From Mikania micrantha (lineage: Eukaryota > Streptophyta > Magnoliopsida > Asterales > Asteraceae), in assembly GCA_009363875.1 (NCBI GenBank), contig CM018690.1:31354800-31418799 (forward strand): DNA of 64,000 bases, in the 5' to 3' direction. Shown here one piece after another: positions 1-10,140 of the stretch. The position numbers and the translations under genes were made by a program. The notes under the pieces were generated by a model. The model worked only from the letters and a program-made list of their open reading frames with translations. It did no database searches and was not told the origin of the DNA. Within the stretch, counting starts at the first letter, position 1. Every line of letters starts with the position of its first letter.

Positions 1-819
1 TAGGTAAAAATCAAGTTGTTGACATTTCATCAAACAACTTGTGTGCAGGAATTTCACCTGCACAAGTCAACTACATCCAAACCCCATTGATCTCCCATTT
101 AGGTTTCTAATCATCCAACTCCAAATATCACCACAATTCACCATTGTTATTCGACTTTAAATGTTAGAAATCATCATGTTATCATCTAAGCCATTATCCA
201 ACACTCATTTTAAGCCTCCTAGTTCATCTTCTTCATGAACCATAAGAATACCATTTTCATCTAACTTTGTCAAACTCCATAGAAGGACCAAAAGGTTGTT
301 CTTAGATGATCTACATGATGATTTACAACGTATAACCCCATATAAACCTCCAATTTCGGATTTGACCCATCAAACCCACACCCCATGGAAGACCCACGTA
401 AATCTCAACAAAACTCCAAAAATTACATACCTAGATGTAGTTTGATGCTAGTAGAACTCAACTATATGCTTGTATTCAATATCAAACCGTAAATCGAGCA
501 CCAATTTGATCAATCTTGTAGTTTAGGGTTTTTCTCCTTTCTTCCTCTTCTCTTGAACGACACATACATAAATAAAATGGGAATATGAACTTTGACCATA
601 GTCAAAGTCTTATCCCATCTAATTCCATCTTTTGCCAATTGTCACATTTGATCCCTCAAATTTTTAAAACCCTTAACTAGTTTAACTAACCAAATCAAGC
701 TAGTTACTAGTTAACTGTAACAACCCAATTGTTATTAAAACACCCACCGAATTAAAATATAAATAATTTTTCCGTCAATTATATTATATTTTAATATTTC
801 CCCAAAATGGGTCGTTACA
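1..819 (-). mobile_element. LTR of outer Ty3/gypsy element, left copy (cut by window edge)
   Basis: This stretch is repeated almost base for base at 16140-16958; I noticed one difference, near position 416. It ends in ...GGGTCGTTACA followed at once by a purine-rich tract on the minus strand, which is how the 3' LTR of a minus-strand element begins (TGTAACGACCC on that strand). The rest of the LTR lies left of the window. Two perfect hairpins open it: AAGTTGTT/AACAACTT (13-20 and 33-40) and TGTGCAGG/CCTGCACA (42-49 and 57-64). There is no coding sequence. Confidence 0.8.
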
Positions 820-835
820 AATTCTCCCCTCCTTA
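820..835 (-). other. Polypurine tract of outer gypsy element
   Basis: On the minus strand a GGAGGGGAGAATT tract lies directly before the LTR start TGTAACGACCC. It would prime plus-strand DNA synthesis. The same tract is repeated at 16959-16974 next to the other LTR copy. Confidence 0.7.
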
Positions 836-1300
836 CAAAGGTTTCGTCCCCGAAACCTCATCACCCATCAAAAGAAAATGAATGAAATTTTCGTTTTTTT
901 CATCCTCAGATTCTCCCCCGTTATATCAGAACCCCACCGGTTCTTCCGCTGCACCTTCACCTAATTAATCGCCTCATTTCTCGATTGTTTGACCTTTCTA
1001 TTTAAGACAGCCACCAATTTCTCCACGCAATTCAATTCACCATTTCTCTCCAAATTCTCCAATGGCACATAGGCCGATTCGCCCGCCAAGCATTTCTGCA
1101 ATTAAGACACGTGGAATGTATTGTAAATTCCACTCTATATCTCCGGTAGCTCTAAGCGATAAGCAACCATGCCAATCCGAGCTATAACTATATTGCTCAA
1201 CAAAGCGTGAGCTTAATTTCCCGCGCTTACAAGAACAATTCGCACCCTTCCATGGAGAACTTCCAACAAACGAATCTCATACTTGGAATTTGATTGTTCT
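820..1300 (-). pseudogene. Decayed gypsy integrase C-terminus and chromodomain-like tail
   Basis: Read on the minus strand in shifting frames, this shows the usual end of a plant gypsy polyprotein. A KRGKLS segment corresponds to the integrase GKLSPR motif. Further along is an LNRKVKQ...VKVQ..NR.GSD stretch, corresponding to the tail that precedes the 3' polypurine tract in chromoviruses. Frameshifts and stops break it several times. The same remnant recurs at 16959-17389. The identification rests on a few short motifs in the right order and at the right distance from the LTR. Confidence 0.5.
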
Positions 1301-1757
1301 TCTACGCACCTACACATACAATTTCTGAAGGTCTAACACCGCCTTCAAATGAATTCGGATTACATCAATCCATTCATTTATCATTTTAACCACTACTTAC
1401 CTACATGTTCTTGTTATCCACCCTCTCCCCAACTCCTGAAATATACTATCTTCTCCGTATATTATTTCTTACAGAATCATTCCACACCTGGAATGATAAC
1501 CGTTCTTAAACAAGAACTCCTCTAAGGTAGATAGTCATCACATCACCAACTATGCACACCCGTAACATATCCTCACAGGCCTGAATGGTTCTTTATCTTT
1601 GACCATCAGTGTGAAGATGATACGTCATGCTCGACAACAGTTTCGTGTTCCTTCTTAACATATTAGAATTCATGGGTAAACAAGAAATGATCGCTTTTAG
1701 TCAACCAGCCCACGATAACCAAATAATACCAGATAGCACCATTAAGCATTGATAAGG

Positions 1758-2915
1758 TTCACACCACATGTGAATCCTCATCAAATCACCCTTCCTTGTT
1801 AATCATCTAAACACGCTAATAACACATTTTCACCAAATCCTCACCTTAAGAAATCACACAACTTTTGATTACCAACATTAATCCACCCACCATAAGTTAA
1901 CATCTTAACAGTCAAGTCTAGATATGGTTATTGGTTCATTTGCACCCAGACTCCTCTTACTTATAATTACCACAAACACCTCTGCAACTTAGATATTACA
2001 CGCCCTTGTACATTATCTAATAGCACACAAATGTTATAGAGGTTCACACCGCTTGTGAATTATCTACATCAATTTACACCACACAATAACCATAATTTAT
2101 GTTCGAATCTAGTTTACAAACTACCAGATTCATTTCTCCCAACCATGAACTCCTAAATAATGTCCATAATCTTATGGATCATCCCCAAGCATTTTCATAT
2201 ATTTTAAAAGATTAAAATCAACCACCTATAATGTCAACACACGTATACAGGTCATTTCTACCTCCTTACATTCAAATATTACAACACATACACATCTATA
2301 TATAATCATAGATGTTCACACTACTTGTGAATTATCCATGAAATAATAGTTTCAACATGTAGGTTTGATTTCAAAATTTATCTCCAAATCTATCTATCAA
2401 CCCATATCAATTTAACACACCAGACTACAAACACGTATTATTTACGACATGTATCAAACAAACACACCAATTAATACAATCGCATGTTTGTAGTCACCAC
2501 TCCCCAGTTATGACACTCTTGCCAAAACCTTTGACATTGCATAACGACACTATGTGTCAACACCATTAACACCAAAAAGAAAACATTCCCTTTTAATCAA
2601 TTTCAACCAAGGATAATCCACATATCCTAATACACATATCTTTCATTATTTACACCAAACAACATATGACTCGTATTTTCAACAAGTCATCACACATATG
2701 TGCTTCAATTCACGACCACCAAATCCGCACTACATACGGTTTTTAACACCACACCAAACACCAAACACGCCTTTATTGCTCAATATAACATACATATGTG
2801 TGGTACATACATTCTCCTATTGTCAATCAATATACTAATTTTCACCTAGTATTAAATTGATTAACTACACCTTTTAACACCACATTCATATATAAATGTC
2901 TACACCACTTGTAGA
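1758..2915. repeat. Dispersed short hairpins with CCACT-type loop
   Basis: Four 17-nt inverted repeats of one design occur at 1758-1774, 2043-2059, 2315-2331 and 2899-2915. Each has a 6-bp stem and a 5-nt loop (CCACA, CCGCT, CTACT, CCACT). The first three use TTCACA/TGTGAA. The fourth uses TCTACA/TGTAGA, where both arms changed together. More copies occur at 14784-14800 (ATCACA/TGTGAT), 14834-14850 and 15087-15103 in the LTR half of the same element. Function is unknown. Confidence 0.8.
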
Positions 2916-3249
2916 TCATCTAAATCAGAATTTAGTTATGCAAGGTTTATACAACAAACCATTGCCAACATATCAAACCACCCAAATTTTATAGTCTCAC
3001 CAAAATTAGCTCCCACCTGCATGTGAATTACCCCTCATGCCACATGAATGTGGAATTATACGCCAAACCCAATGCCATTCCAAAATGGACTTACATGTCA
3101 CGCCCGAATTCACATAATAATGCATATTCCACATGCGTAATAACAACTGCCATGTTTTAACACCATTTACTCCATATCATTACTACCAAGACTCACACAT
3201 CTGTGGTCTTACACGATAAATTCAATGTCACTCACCAGTGATCTTACAT

Positions 3250-3600
3250 GATATTCCACACGAATGTGGATTTTCCCCCAATGCCACACACCTGTGGACT
3301 TACATGAATTTTCACTTGAAAGTGAAGTCTCCTAATGCCACACACCTGTGGTCTTACAAGAATTTTCACCCGAAGGTGAATTTTCATCAATGCCACACAC
3401 CAGTGGACTTACATGAATCTTCACCCGAAGGTGAAGTCTCCCAATGCCACACACCCGTGGACTTACAAGAATTTTCACCCGAAGGTAAATTTTCACCAAT
3501 GCCACACACCAGTGGACTTACATTAATTTTCACCCGAAGGTGAATTCAAGCCAATGCCACACACCTGTGGTCTTACATATATTTCCACACGAATGTGGAT
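3250..3600. repeat. Tandem ~55-bp repeat, two hairpins per unit
   Basis: Six or so units follow each other. Each has a CCACA-CACC-TGTGG hairpin and, about 25 nt on, a hairpin with a CGAA loop: TCCACA/TGTGGA at 3255-3270 and again near 3585, TTCACT/AGTGAA at 3311-3326 (loop TGAA), and TTCACC/GGTGAA at 3365, 3420 and 3529. The copy at 3475 has one mismatch. The stems differ between units yet stay paired. The repeat is also open in one plus-strand frame for 101 codons, which is a by-product of the repeat period and not a gene. Confidence 0.85.
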
Positions 3601-4038
3601 TCACCCAATTCTAGTGTCAATTATCAATTAACATACAATGACACTATTTCAAGTTATGCATACAACACATAACAATCAACCATTTCTACAACACATACAA
3701 TTCTATACCATCATTTGAGTAGATTCGGTTAAAGTCATGATCATGCAACAAGAGTAACGTTATACTGGCCAGGCATAACAATACAATCATCCCATGTTCA
3801 TTTCCATAACTTCATCATCCCACATCATGATTTAGAACTTTGGTTTACACCAAATCAACATAAACAACACAATTGTATCCGCACAATTAGTCATTCATAA
3901 TCAATACAGGTAATAGATACGCTAACCTCAAACTTTGACTCCGAGCTCAGATCCTGGATCGAACACCTCCACCTCTTATCAAGAGCACAAAAGTTTGAGT
4001 TCAAGTGTTCATGACACACTTGATTCGCTCAAACCATT

Positions 4039-4051
4039 GGCTCTGATACCA
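4039..4051 (-). other. Primer-binding site of outer gypsy element (tRNA-iMet type)
   Basis: The minus strand reads TGGTATCAGAGCC, the usual complement to the 3' end of initiator methionine tRNA. It starts three bases after the LTR end (...GGGGGTTACA). This fixes the orientation of the element (minus) and the boundary of the right-hand LTR at 4055. Confidence 0.85.
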
Positions 4052-4176
4052 ACTTGTAACCCCCAAAGTTCAACTACACGTGCCACGTGTGACACGTGTT
4101 TTGAAATCACCCTCCAAGTTAGGTCCCAGAAAAATCCTCCTTTATGTTTGGTTTACAAAACATATTAACCACTTAC

Positions 4177-6774
4177 TGTCGCACCCCGAGAAATCCCGTC
4201 CCTTCCTGGGGCGCGAGCATCAACAGATTGTCAGGATCGCAGTCTCCGGTCTCACTGTTGCGAGACCTACATGTCTGGTTGCGTACGTACATCCAATAAC
4301 TTGGATAAAACAGTTTTGTAAAATCAGAGTTGCGGAAGTTTGATAACATCAAGCAGATAAAGTTCATAAATTTCGGAAGCGTTAATTAAATAGTTTTCAA
4401 AATGATAAGTAACAACAGTTGCGGAAGCGATTAAAGATGTTTAAGATGTCATAACATAACAAATGATAGTAAATGTTTAAGAGCCTAAGACACATATGTA
4501 GATGCATGGACTCCATCCTAGCATCCTAGATTCCTTGTGCGCGTGCCTTAGTTACCTGAGAAAACATGCGAGTAAAAGGGTCAACACAAAGGTTGGTGAG
4601 AGCACAGGTTTAAATCAGCAGTAAACATCAAAATGTTTAAAGTAGTTGTTTGTAGTTTTATATATCATATGCGGGTTCGAAACCGAAGCTAACATGCTGC
4701 CTCCCGCCATATCCATCCAACAAGATATGGCAATGTTTATTGGTCAATTATGCACTGTTCCAACCTCTAGTCGGGGTGTCCATACAGCGCACAACAGTGG
4801 GGCTTGTCAGGCCCAAATAGTACTATTCAGAATTACCACGCTAAGCGCTACACGCTATTAACGGTTCGAGATGTGTTTAATGAGGACTTATCAGTTTTGT
4901 GGATGAGTGCCACACATATGTATATACGATATTAGCATGTACAAATGAAACCAAAAGTATGTATGTTGATCAAAATCAGTTGTATGCAATGTTTTCTCCC
5001 CCAAAGGTAGAAAATGTAAAAAGGGGCCGTGAACTCACCTGATAAAGCAGTTCCGGTTTATGTGGTGTTTGCGACTGTGAAAGCTAGCAGTCCTGCTAGT
5101 AAGTTCCTATAATCATATAGGTGTGAGTATGTGTTTTGTGGTGTGTTGTAATCCATACAACTCCAAATGTCGGTGTGCTCAACCGAGTGCGTGTGTTAAC
5201 TAGTGAGACTCGACGAATCGTTGGTGACACGATTGTTGTGTTTATGTGCCTCAATGCACATAAGACACCAAAATGCATCCTATGACTCCAATCACATATG
5301 TTACCATTTTTAGAAAGTTTTCAATTTAGGAAAGTGTGATTATGAAATCCCATTTTATAAACAAATCACTCTAGTATGTATGTAAAACGTATGTAAACAC
5401 TTAAAATAAGTCGTTTGTGCATAAAATACCATTTGTGCCATTTTACCCAAACAAAGTTTCCTAAAATAGTAAGTATATGTTTAAAAGCTCGTTTTCACAA
5501 ATCCAAGTTTCTAAATATGTTAAAATTCATTTCTAGACATACTTCAACAATCAAAGTTCATCAAAACCCTTTAAAACATCAAAAGCCCTCTTTTGATTTT
5601 TAAAAGTTTCCATAAATAGCAAGTTTCTACCAAACCAAGTTCTTGACAAAATCAAATGTCCCAATGTGTTTCTAAACACTCCAATATACATTTAACAACA
5701 TCTAGACATGTCTAACATGTCTAGATCATCACAAATCCAAGACTTGCAACATAAAAGTTTCCTTTTATGGCAAGTGCACCAAATCATTGCCAAATCATCC
5801 AATAACTCAATCAAACTCCCATCTAACATTCTAAACTATAAAATCAGAAGATCTATAACAATATACTCATCAAATCACCAACACATTTGAGCACAATAAC
5901 CGTAAGGAGTTGCATGTGGGTTTTTACCCATTGCATGTACGATCTAATACTAGGAAAACGTTTAAAACTACCTTAGAAGCTCCTTGACGATGAGATTCAG
6001 TAGTAACAGCTTCTGGTGATGGTGATTCGGTGCGTGGATCGTAACTTCTATCCTCCTAGCTTCCTCTCCAAGCTCTAAGGTCTTCAAGCTTGCCAAAGAT
6101 GAGGGAAATACTTCCAAAAGAGTTACCAAGGGCTTGGAACAAGTTTGGCAGAGGTTTAGGGTCGAGAAGATGAGTAGAAAGTCGGAGGAGATGTGAAGAA
6201 ATCGAACAGAATGAATGGGATTGAGTTTTATAAAAATTTTGATCTGCATGGCCTTCGCGTACCGCGAAGGCCGATCAAAAGTCTTCATCGCGTACCGCGA
6301 TGAGATTCGGGAGTCTCGACTCCCGGTTTGCTTCGCGTACCGCGGAGACTTTCGCGATGGGGTTGTCGCGTACCGCGACGGCTTCATTTTCTTGTTTTTT
6401 TTTTTTTGATTTCGTTGATGCGATTTTGCTCGTACTCGATTCCTAACGTTTATCCCAAGCATCTAATGCATGTTTAGCACAAAATCAAATAATTACACAT
6501 AGGTTTGATTGATCACCAACGTTCGTGAGACTCGTGTGTGTGTTTCGATAATTCCTTGAATTATCTTCGATAATTTGTGTTCGTGTTCTACGAAGTGTTT
6601 GCACACTTGATTAATCTTAATCAACGTGTAATGCACAATAATAGTCCAAGCTATTGTTTTGTGTTTGTGTTTAGCTCATCTAATTAAACATAATTAAATG
6701 AAATACAACAAGTATGAATGTGAAATACGTAGAGTTTAAGAGTTGCAATTTACCTGAAATTGCCGGGTGTCACA
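4177..6774 (-). repeat. 3' LTR of nested gypsy element
   Basis: Direct repeat of 11412-14007. On the minus strand it starts TGTGACACCCGG and ends GGGGTGCGACA. I saw three substitutions between the two copies: one about 21 bp from the left end, and two around 4775-4791 where Tnn and A in this copy are C and G in the other. There is also a T-run length difference near 6400. It carries the GC-rich hairpin cluster at 6250-6379. ORFs within it are by-products of the repeat. Confidence 0.92.
6250..6379. repeat. GC-rich hairpin cluster in the LTR (TAC loop)
   Basis: Four hairpins share the core CGCG-TAC-CGCG but have different outer stems that still pair. At 6250-6272 the stem is 10 bp (outer GGCCTT/AAGGCC). 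At 6285-6303 it is 8 bp (outer TCAT/ATGA). At 6331-6347 it is 7 bp with one G-T pair (outer CTT/GAG). At 6365-6379 it is 6 bp (GTCGCG/CGCGAC). A fifth, unrelated hairpin CGGGAGTC-TC-GACTCCCG lies between them at 6308-6325. The cluster is far more GC-rich than its surroundings. Confidence 0.9.
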
Positions 6775-6920
6775 TCATCCCCTTGTTGAAAGAAATTTCG
6801 TCCCGAAATTTGGTTGTTGTTGATAGTGTTTGAGAAGCAAGAGTGGTTGAGAAACAAAAATTTTTCTGGTTGTCACATCATCCCCTTGTTGAAAGGAATT
6901 TCGTCCCGAAATTTATTCGT
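6775..6920 (-). repeat. Polypurine tract of nested gypsy element, present twice
   Basis: The minus strand reads CAAGGGGATGA directly before the 3' LTR start TGTGACA. About 105 bp further inside, at roughly 6871-6912, the same ~40 bp recurs, including the polypurine tract and the first LTR bases TGTGACA. The two copies read TTCGTCCCGAAATTT at their inner ends and differ at about one position there. Only the outer copy borders the real LTR. Confidence 0.75.
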
Positions 6921-7071
6921 TGTTGTCGGTGTTCGACGTTGTTTGTTTGGAGAGATGGGGATGTTTACGCATCATCTGATCTTCACGTTCCCACGTGAAT
7001 TCAGGTCCGCGTTTCGAGTTCCATCGGACTCCGACAATCGGAATCCGACTTTGCTTTAGTTGTTTGACCTT

Positions 7072-8040
7072 TCAGTCCAGGATCGCTACCGGCTCTTCTA
7101 CGAACCGTAGTTGTTCATCCACCTGGATTTCATCTGGTGGAATTACGAGTGTCTCATCAGATAAACACTTCTTTAAGTTTGAGGCATGAAATATGTTGTG
7201 AACTCCATCGAGTTCCGCTGGAGGGTTGAGTTGGTATGCTACCGGACCAATCCTCTTCAGGATCTCGAATGGTCCAATATACCGTGGGTTCAGTTTGCCT
7301 CGTTTACCGAAATGAATGACGCTCTTCCAAGGTGAACCTTTCAGAAGGACTTTGTCTCCTACCTGACATTCCGGTGGCCTTCGGCGTTTGTCGGCATAGT
7401 TCTTCTGACGGTCCCGAGCTGCTGCCATGCGATTTCTGAATTGCACCATTTTCTCCGTTGTTTCGTGTACGAGTTCCGGGCCTGTGAGCTGACTGTCGCC
7501 CACTTTCGCCCAACAGATAGGTGATCGGCATTTCCTGCCATAGAGGGCCTCAAAAGGCACCGCCTTGATACTTGTGTGGTAGCTGTTATTGTAGGAGAAC
7601 TCTACCAACGGTAGGTGAGTTTCCCCGCTATCGTCGAAGTCTACTACGCACGCTCGTAGCATGTCTTCAGGAGTTTGTATGGTGCGTTCGCTCTGACCAT
7701 CAGTTTGTGGGTGGTATGCTGTACTCATGTCCAACCGAGTGTCGAGCGACTTTGGCAGTGAATTCCAGAAATTAGAAGTGAATCTAGCGTCTCGATCCGA
7801 AATGATGGGGATCGGCACTCCGTGTCGCAAGGTAACTTCCTTGACATAGATTCTGGCTAGCCCTTCTAATCTTATCGTTTTCCTTAATCGCAAGGAAGTT
7901 TGCTGACTTAGTTAGTCGTTCCATGATTACCCAGATAGTGTCACCTCCACAAGGAGTACGGGGTAATTTGGTAATGACGTCCATGGAGATTTGTTCCCAC
8001 TTCCACATGGGGATAGAAGACTGTCGCTCCTTCCACAGCT
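7072..8040 (-). pseudogene. Gypsy integrase, frameshifted and with early stop
   Basis: Two minus-strand frames together form an integrase core and C-terminus. The upstream part (8008 to about 7870) has WKWEQISMD and a conserved LPRT...IW...RLTKSA block and supplies the first catalytic Asp. The main part (7893-7072) has SDRDARF (second Asp), QTDGQSERT (catalytic Glu), the ALYGRKCRSP block and the GKLNPRYIGPF motif of the C-terminal domain. A frameshift near 7870 separates them. A TGA at 7072-7074 stands where the family usually has Arg. Beyond it the frame stays open through about 40 more codons of a chromodomain-like tail (VRWNSKRGPEFTWE). All three catalytic residues are present, but the ORF is broken at least twice. 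Confidence 0.85.
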
Positions 8041-8277
8041 GATGTCTAGGGTTTCTTCACTAAGATGAGGTATGCGCACAACCTTGTCGTGGCAAACGAT
8101 TTTAGCTTAGTTTTTAGACAATCATTCCATGTCCACTATTATCTCAAAAATGCCTAATGTAACTGACATGAGGTCGTTCTTAAGATTTATGGTTTGCTAT
8201 CTTTAAAGTGCATTCTCTTTGAATGTGCTCGGTTACAATCAGTTTAACATCAGCTAATTCCACGGTGTATTTAGCCT
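8041..8277 (-). other. Junction where the reverse transcriptase should be
   Basis: Between the protease stub and the integrase there are only ~240 bp, with stops in every frame and no YXDD-type RT or RNase H motif. An autonomous gypsy element would have 1.5-2 kb here. The segment is unlike its neighbours and I cannot tell whether it is RT debris or filler. Confidence 0.6.
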
Positions 8278-9125
8278 TTAAGGATATTGGGGTTTTGACA
8301 AGTATTTACTAAGGTACTTAAATATAAGACTTTCCTCAGTTTCAGTATCAAACAATATAGAAGCGTAATGATCGTTTAAGAGATACGTACCTGTTGCAAG
8401 ATTATGATCAGTTATGGCTTCCTTAGCCCCAATCACGAGGGGTCGTTCCTTCGGATCGTTGTTGTTTTCGTTATTGTTATTGTCCTTCAGATGTGGGCAG
8501 TCCTTCTTGAAGTGCCCTGGTTTTCCACATTCGAAGCAACTCTTCGGTGCTTCGTCCCCGTTGTTATTCACATGGGGACAGTCCCTTTTGAAGTGCCCTG
8601 GCTTGCCACATCCGAAGCAACCTTTTGGTGTTTTGGATTCCTGCTGTTGTGGCTGCGGGGTTTTGGCCACCAGATCACCCCTGCAATTTTTAGTTGTGTG
8701 GCCTCGCTTTCCGCACCATTGGCATCGGTATCTTTCACACGGTCCCCGTTTATGATGATAATCACAGTTGTTGCACCTTGGGTTTTTGCCAGCATAGGCA
8801 CCCTTACGTCGTCTTGGTGGTTGTAGAGTGGGGGTTTCGTTTAGAGAGTTATCCCATTTGCGTTTGTTGTCGGTGGTTTTGATTACTGAGCCACGTGGAG
8901 GTAATAATCCTTGAAAGACTGCCGTATTGGTCAGTTCATGAGCTAAGTAAACGGCTTGTCGTAAGGTGGTGGGGTCAGCGGATAGTACCATATCCCGGAC
9001 CAGTGGTGTTAATCCCTCGATGTATATTTCGAGATGTTTGTAGGCTGGGGTCACCATTTCTGGGCACATGTGTGCCAACTCATAAGATCGAGAAGTGTAT
9101 GCCTCGATCTCAGAACAATCATCCT
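8278..9125 (-). pseudogene. Gypsy gag C-terminal part with zinc knuckles and protease stub
   Basis: The minus-strand frame continues gag after a frameshift near 9120. It contains the end of the capsid-like domain (LRQAVYLAHELTNTA), a CX2C...CX2CX4HX4C region, and two more CCHC knuckles (CFGCGKPGHFKRDC and CFECGKPGHFKKDC). It then enters a retroviral-type aspartic protease: LFDTETE, where the active-site D-T/S-G normally stands. The Gly is replaced by Glu, and the frame ends 20-odd codons later. The protein would bind RNA but could not cleave itself. Confidence 0.85.
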
Positions 9126-9620
9126 GTGGTTCCGAAATTCCGTTTCCAATATCTGAACTTTGTCGTGAGGGAAGTATTTGTGGTTCATCATTCTTTTGTA
9201 TTCATCCCAAGGTATAGCCTCAGACGTTTCTCGTCCTAGGGTTTGAACATTTGTGTCCCACCAAGTGAGGGCTGTTCCCTCTAAGGTTCCTGTTGCGTAC
9301 TTCACGCGGTCCTTAACCCTACAGTTGCTCATGATGAAAATTGATTCCAATCTCTCAATCCATCGGAGGAGACCGGCAGCCCCTTCCGTACCATTGAAAG
9401 AAGGTGGTTTGCAGTTTAAGAATGTTTTGAATGTGCAGTGGGGTGGATTAGGGTTTGTCCCTTGAATCAGTTGATCCTGGTTACGTGCAGCTTCGCGTGC
9501 AGCGATTTCCTCCTCAACTCGTTTGCTGATTAGTGCGTTCAGCTTCGTTGCGATGAGGTTAATGTTTCCACGCCCTCCCGCGTTCTCGCATTCTCCGCGT
9601 CTTCCAGCCATGATCTTCAT
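9051..9620 (-). pseudogene. Gypsy gag N-terminal part (capsid-like domain)
   Basis: The minus-strand ORF begins with an ATG at 9620 and includes the typical retrotransposon gag domain: FKTFLNCKPPSFNGTEG, then LLRWIERLESIF, then VKYATGTLEGTALTWWD and the WDEYKRMMNHKYFP block. The last ~23 residues are out of frame; gag proper continues in another frame from about 9120 (feature 8278-9125). Upstream is a 1.8 kb leader. A single 1-nt indel would account for the break. Confidence 0.85.
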
Positions 9621-9756
9621 AGCGAGAATAAGCGTTAGTGTAGATCTAATGACTAAAGTAGCACATGATTGGTATGAGAAGAAAACATGTATTGATTGTC
9701 ATAGACAAAATTTTCAATAACATATATTAGTCTTGATATATAATAAGTTGTACTGG

Positions 9757-10140
9757 TTACAATTCATTTAATACCCCAAACACTAAGACTCCAAAATTTT
9801 CAAGTACAGAGTCACAACCTGTTTCTACCAGGTCTATGCTAAGTTTATCGGAGGCGTTATCGATAGTGGAATCAGAATCAGCATCCGCCGCTGGTTCCTT
9901 CTCTCCAGTGTCAGATCCTTCCGGAACTGGATTGGCGACCTTGCTTTTCCAGCTCTTCGATTGTAACTTTAGCGATGGCAACCGGTCTTCGGCTGCCTGG
10001 AATGGTGAAATCAACTGGGTTATATCCTGGTTCATCTTATTGACTATGCTACAAAGCTCCGTATGTCGGGTACTTGTATATCTTAGTTCCTCTTTAAGCC
10101 ACTCGATTCGGTCGTTTACCCAAGTTAGGTCCCGAGTCAA
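9757..10140 (-). CDS. Small acidic coiled-coil ORF in the gypsy leader
   Basis: This 127-residue minus-strand ORF lies between the primer-binding site and gag, ending ~140 nt before the gag start. The first half is helical and heptad-like (WVNDRIEWLKEELRYT, then QAAEDRLPSLKLQ). The second half is acidic and rich in Asp, Ser and Glu. I do not recognise a domain. It may be a real upstream ORF of this family or an N-terminal gag extension separated by mutation. Its length and composition make pure chance less likely but do not exclude it. Confidence 0.4.
   Translation of the reverse strand: MTRDLTWVNDRIEWLKEELRYTSTRHTELCSIVNKMNQDITQLISPFQAAEDRLPSLKLQSKSWKSKVANPVPEGSDTGEKEPAADADSDSTIDNASDKLSIDLVETGCDSVLENFGVLVFGVLNEL

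Larger units (their letters stand above)
820..4054 (-). mobile_element. Internal region of outer Ty3/gypsy element, largely non-coding
   Basis: It is bounded on the left by a polypurine tract (minus strand GGAGGGGAGAATT, about 820-835) and on the right by a primer-binding site (4039-4051). Only a decayed integrase tail can be recognised, near the left end. The remaining ~2.7 kb has no ORF with family resemblance but is full of short inverted repeats such as TTCACA-N5-TGTGAA and TTCACC-CGAA-GGTGAA. The length (3.2 kb) is too short for an autonomous gypsy element, so this is a non-autonomous or heavily deleted copy. Confidence 0.75.

Noticed and set aside
3238..3543. 101-codon ORF with repeated ECHTPVDL-like segments
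   Set aside because: It is the translation of the 55-bp tandem hairpin repeat; the period happens to hold one frame open.
5968..6462. 164-codon minus-strand ORF in the gypsy LTR (and its twin at 13203-13622)
   Set aside because: It lies wholly within the LTR. Its repeated SRYA residues come from the hairpin cluster, and no domain is present.
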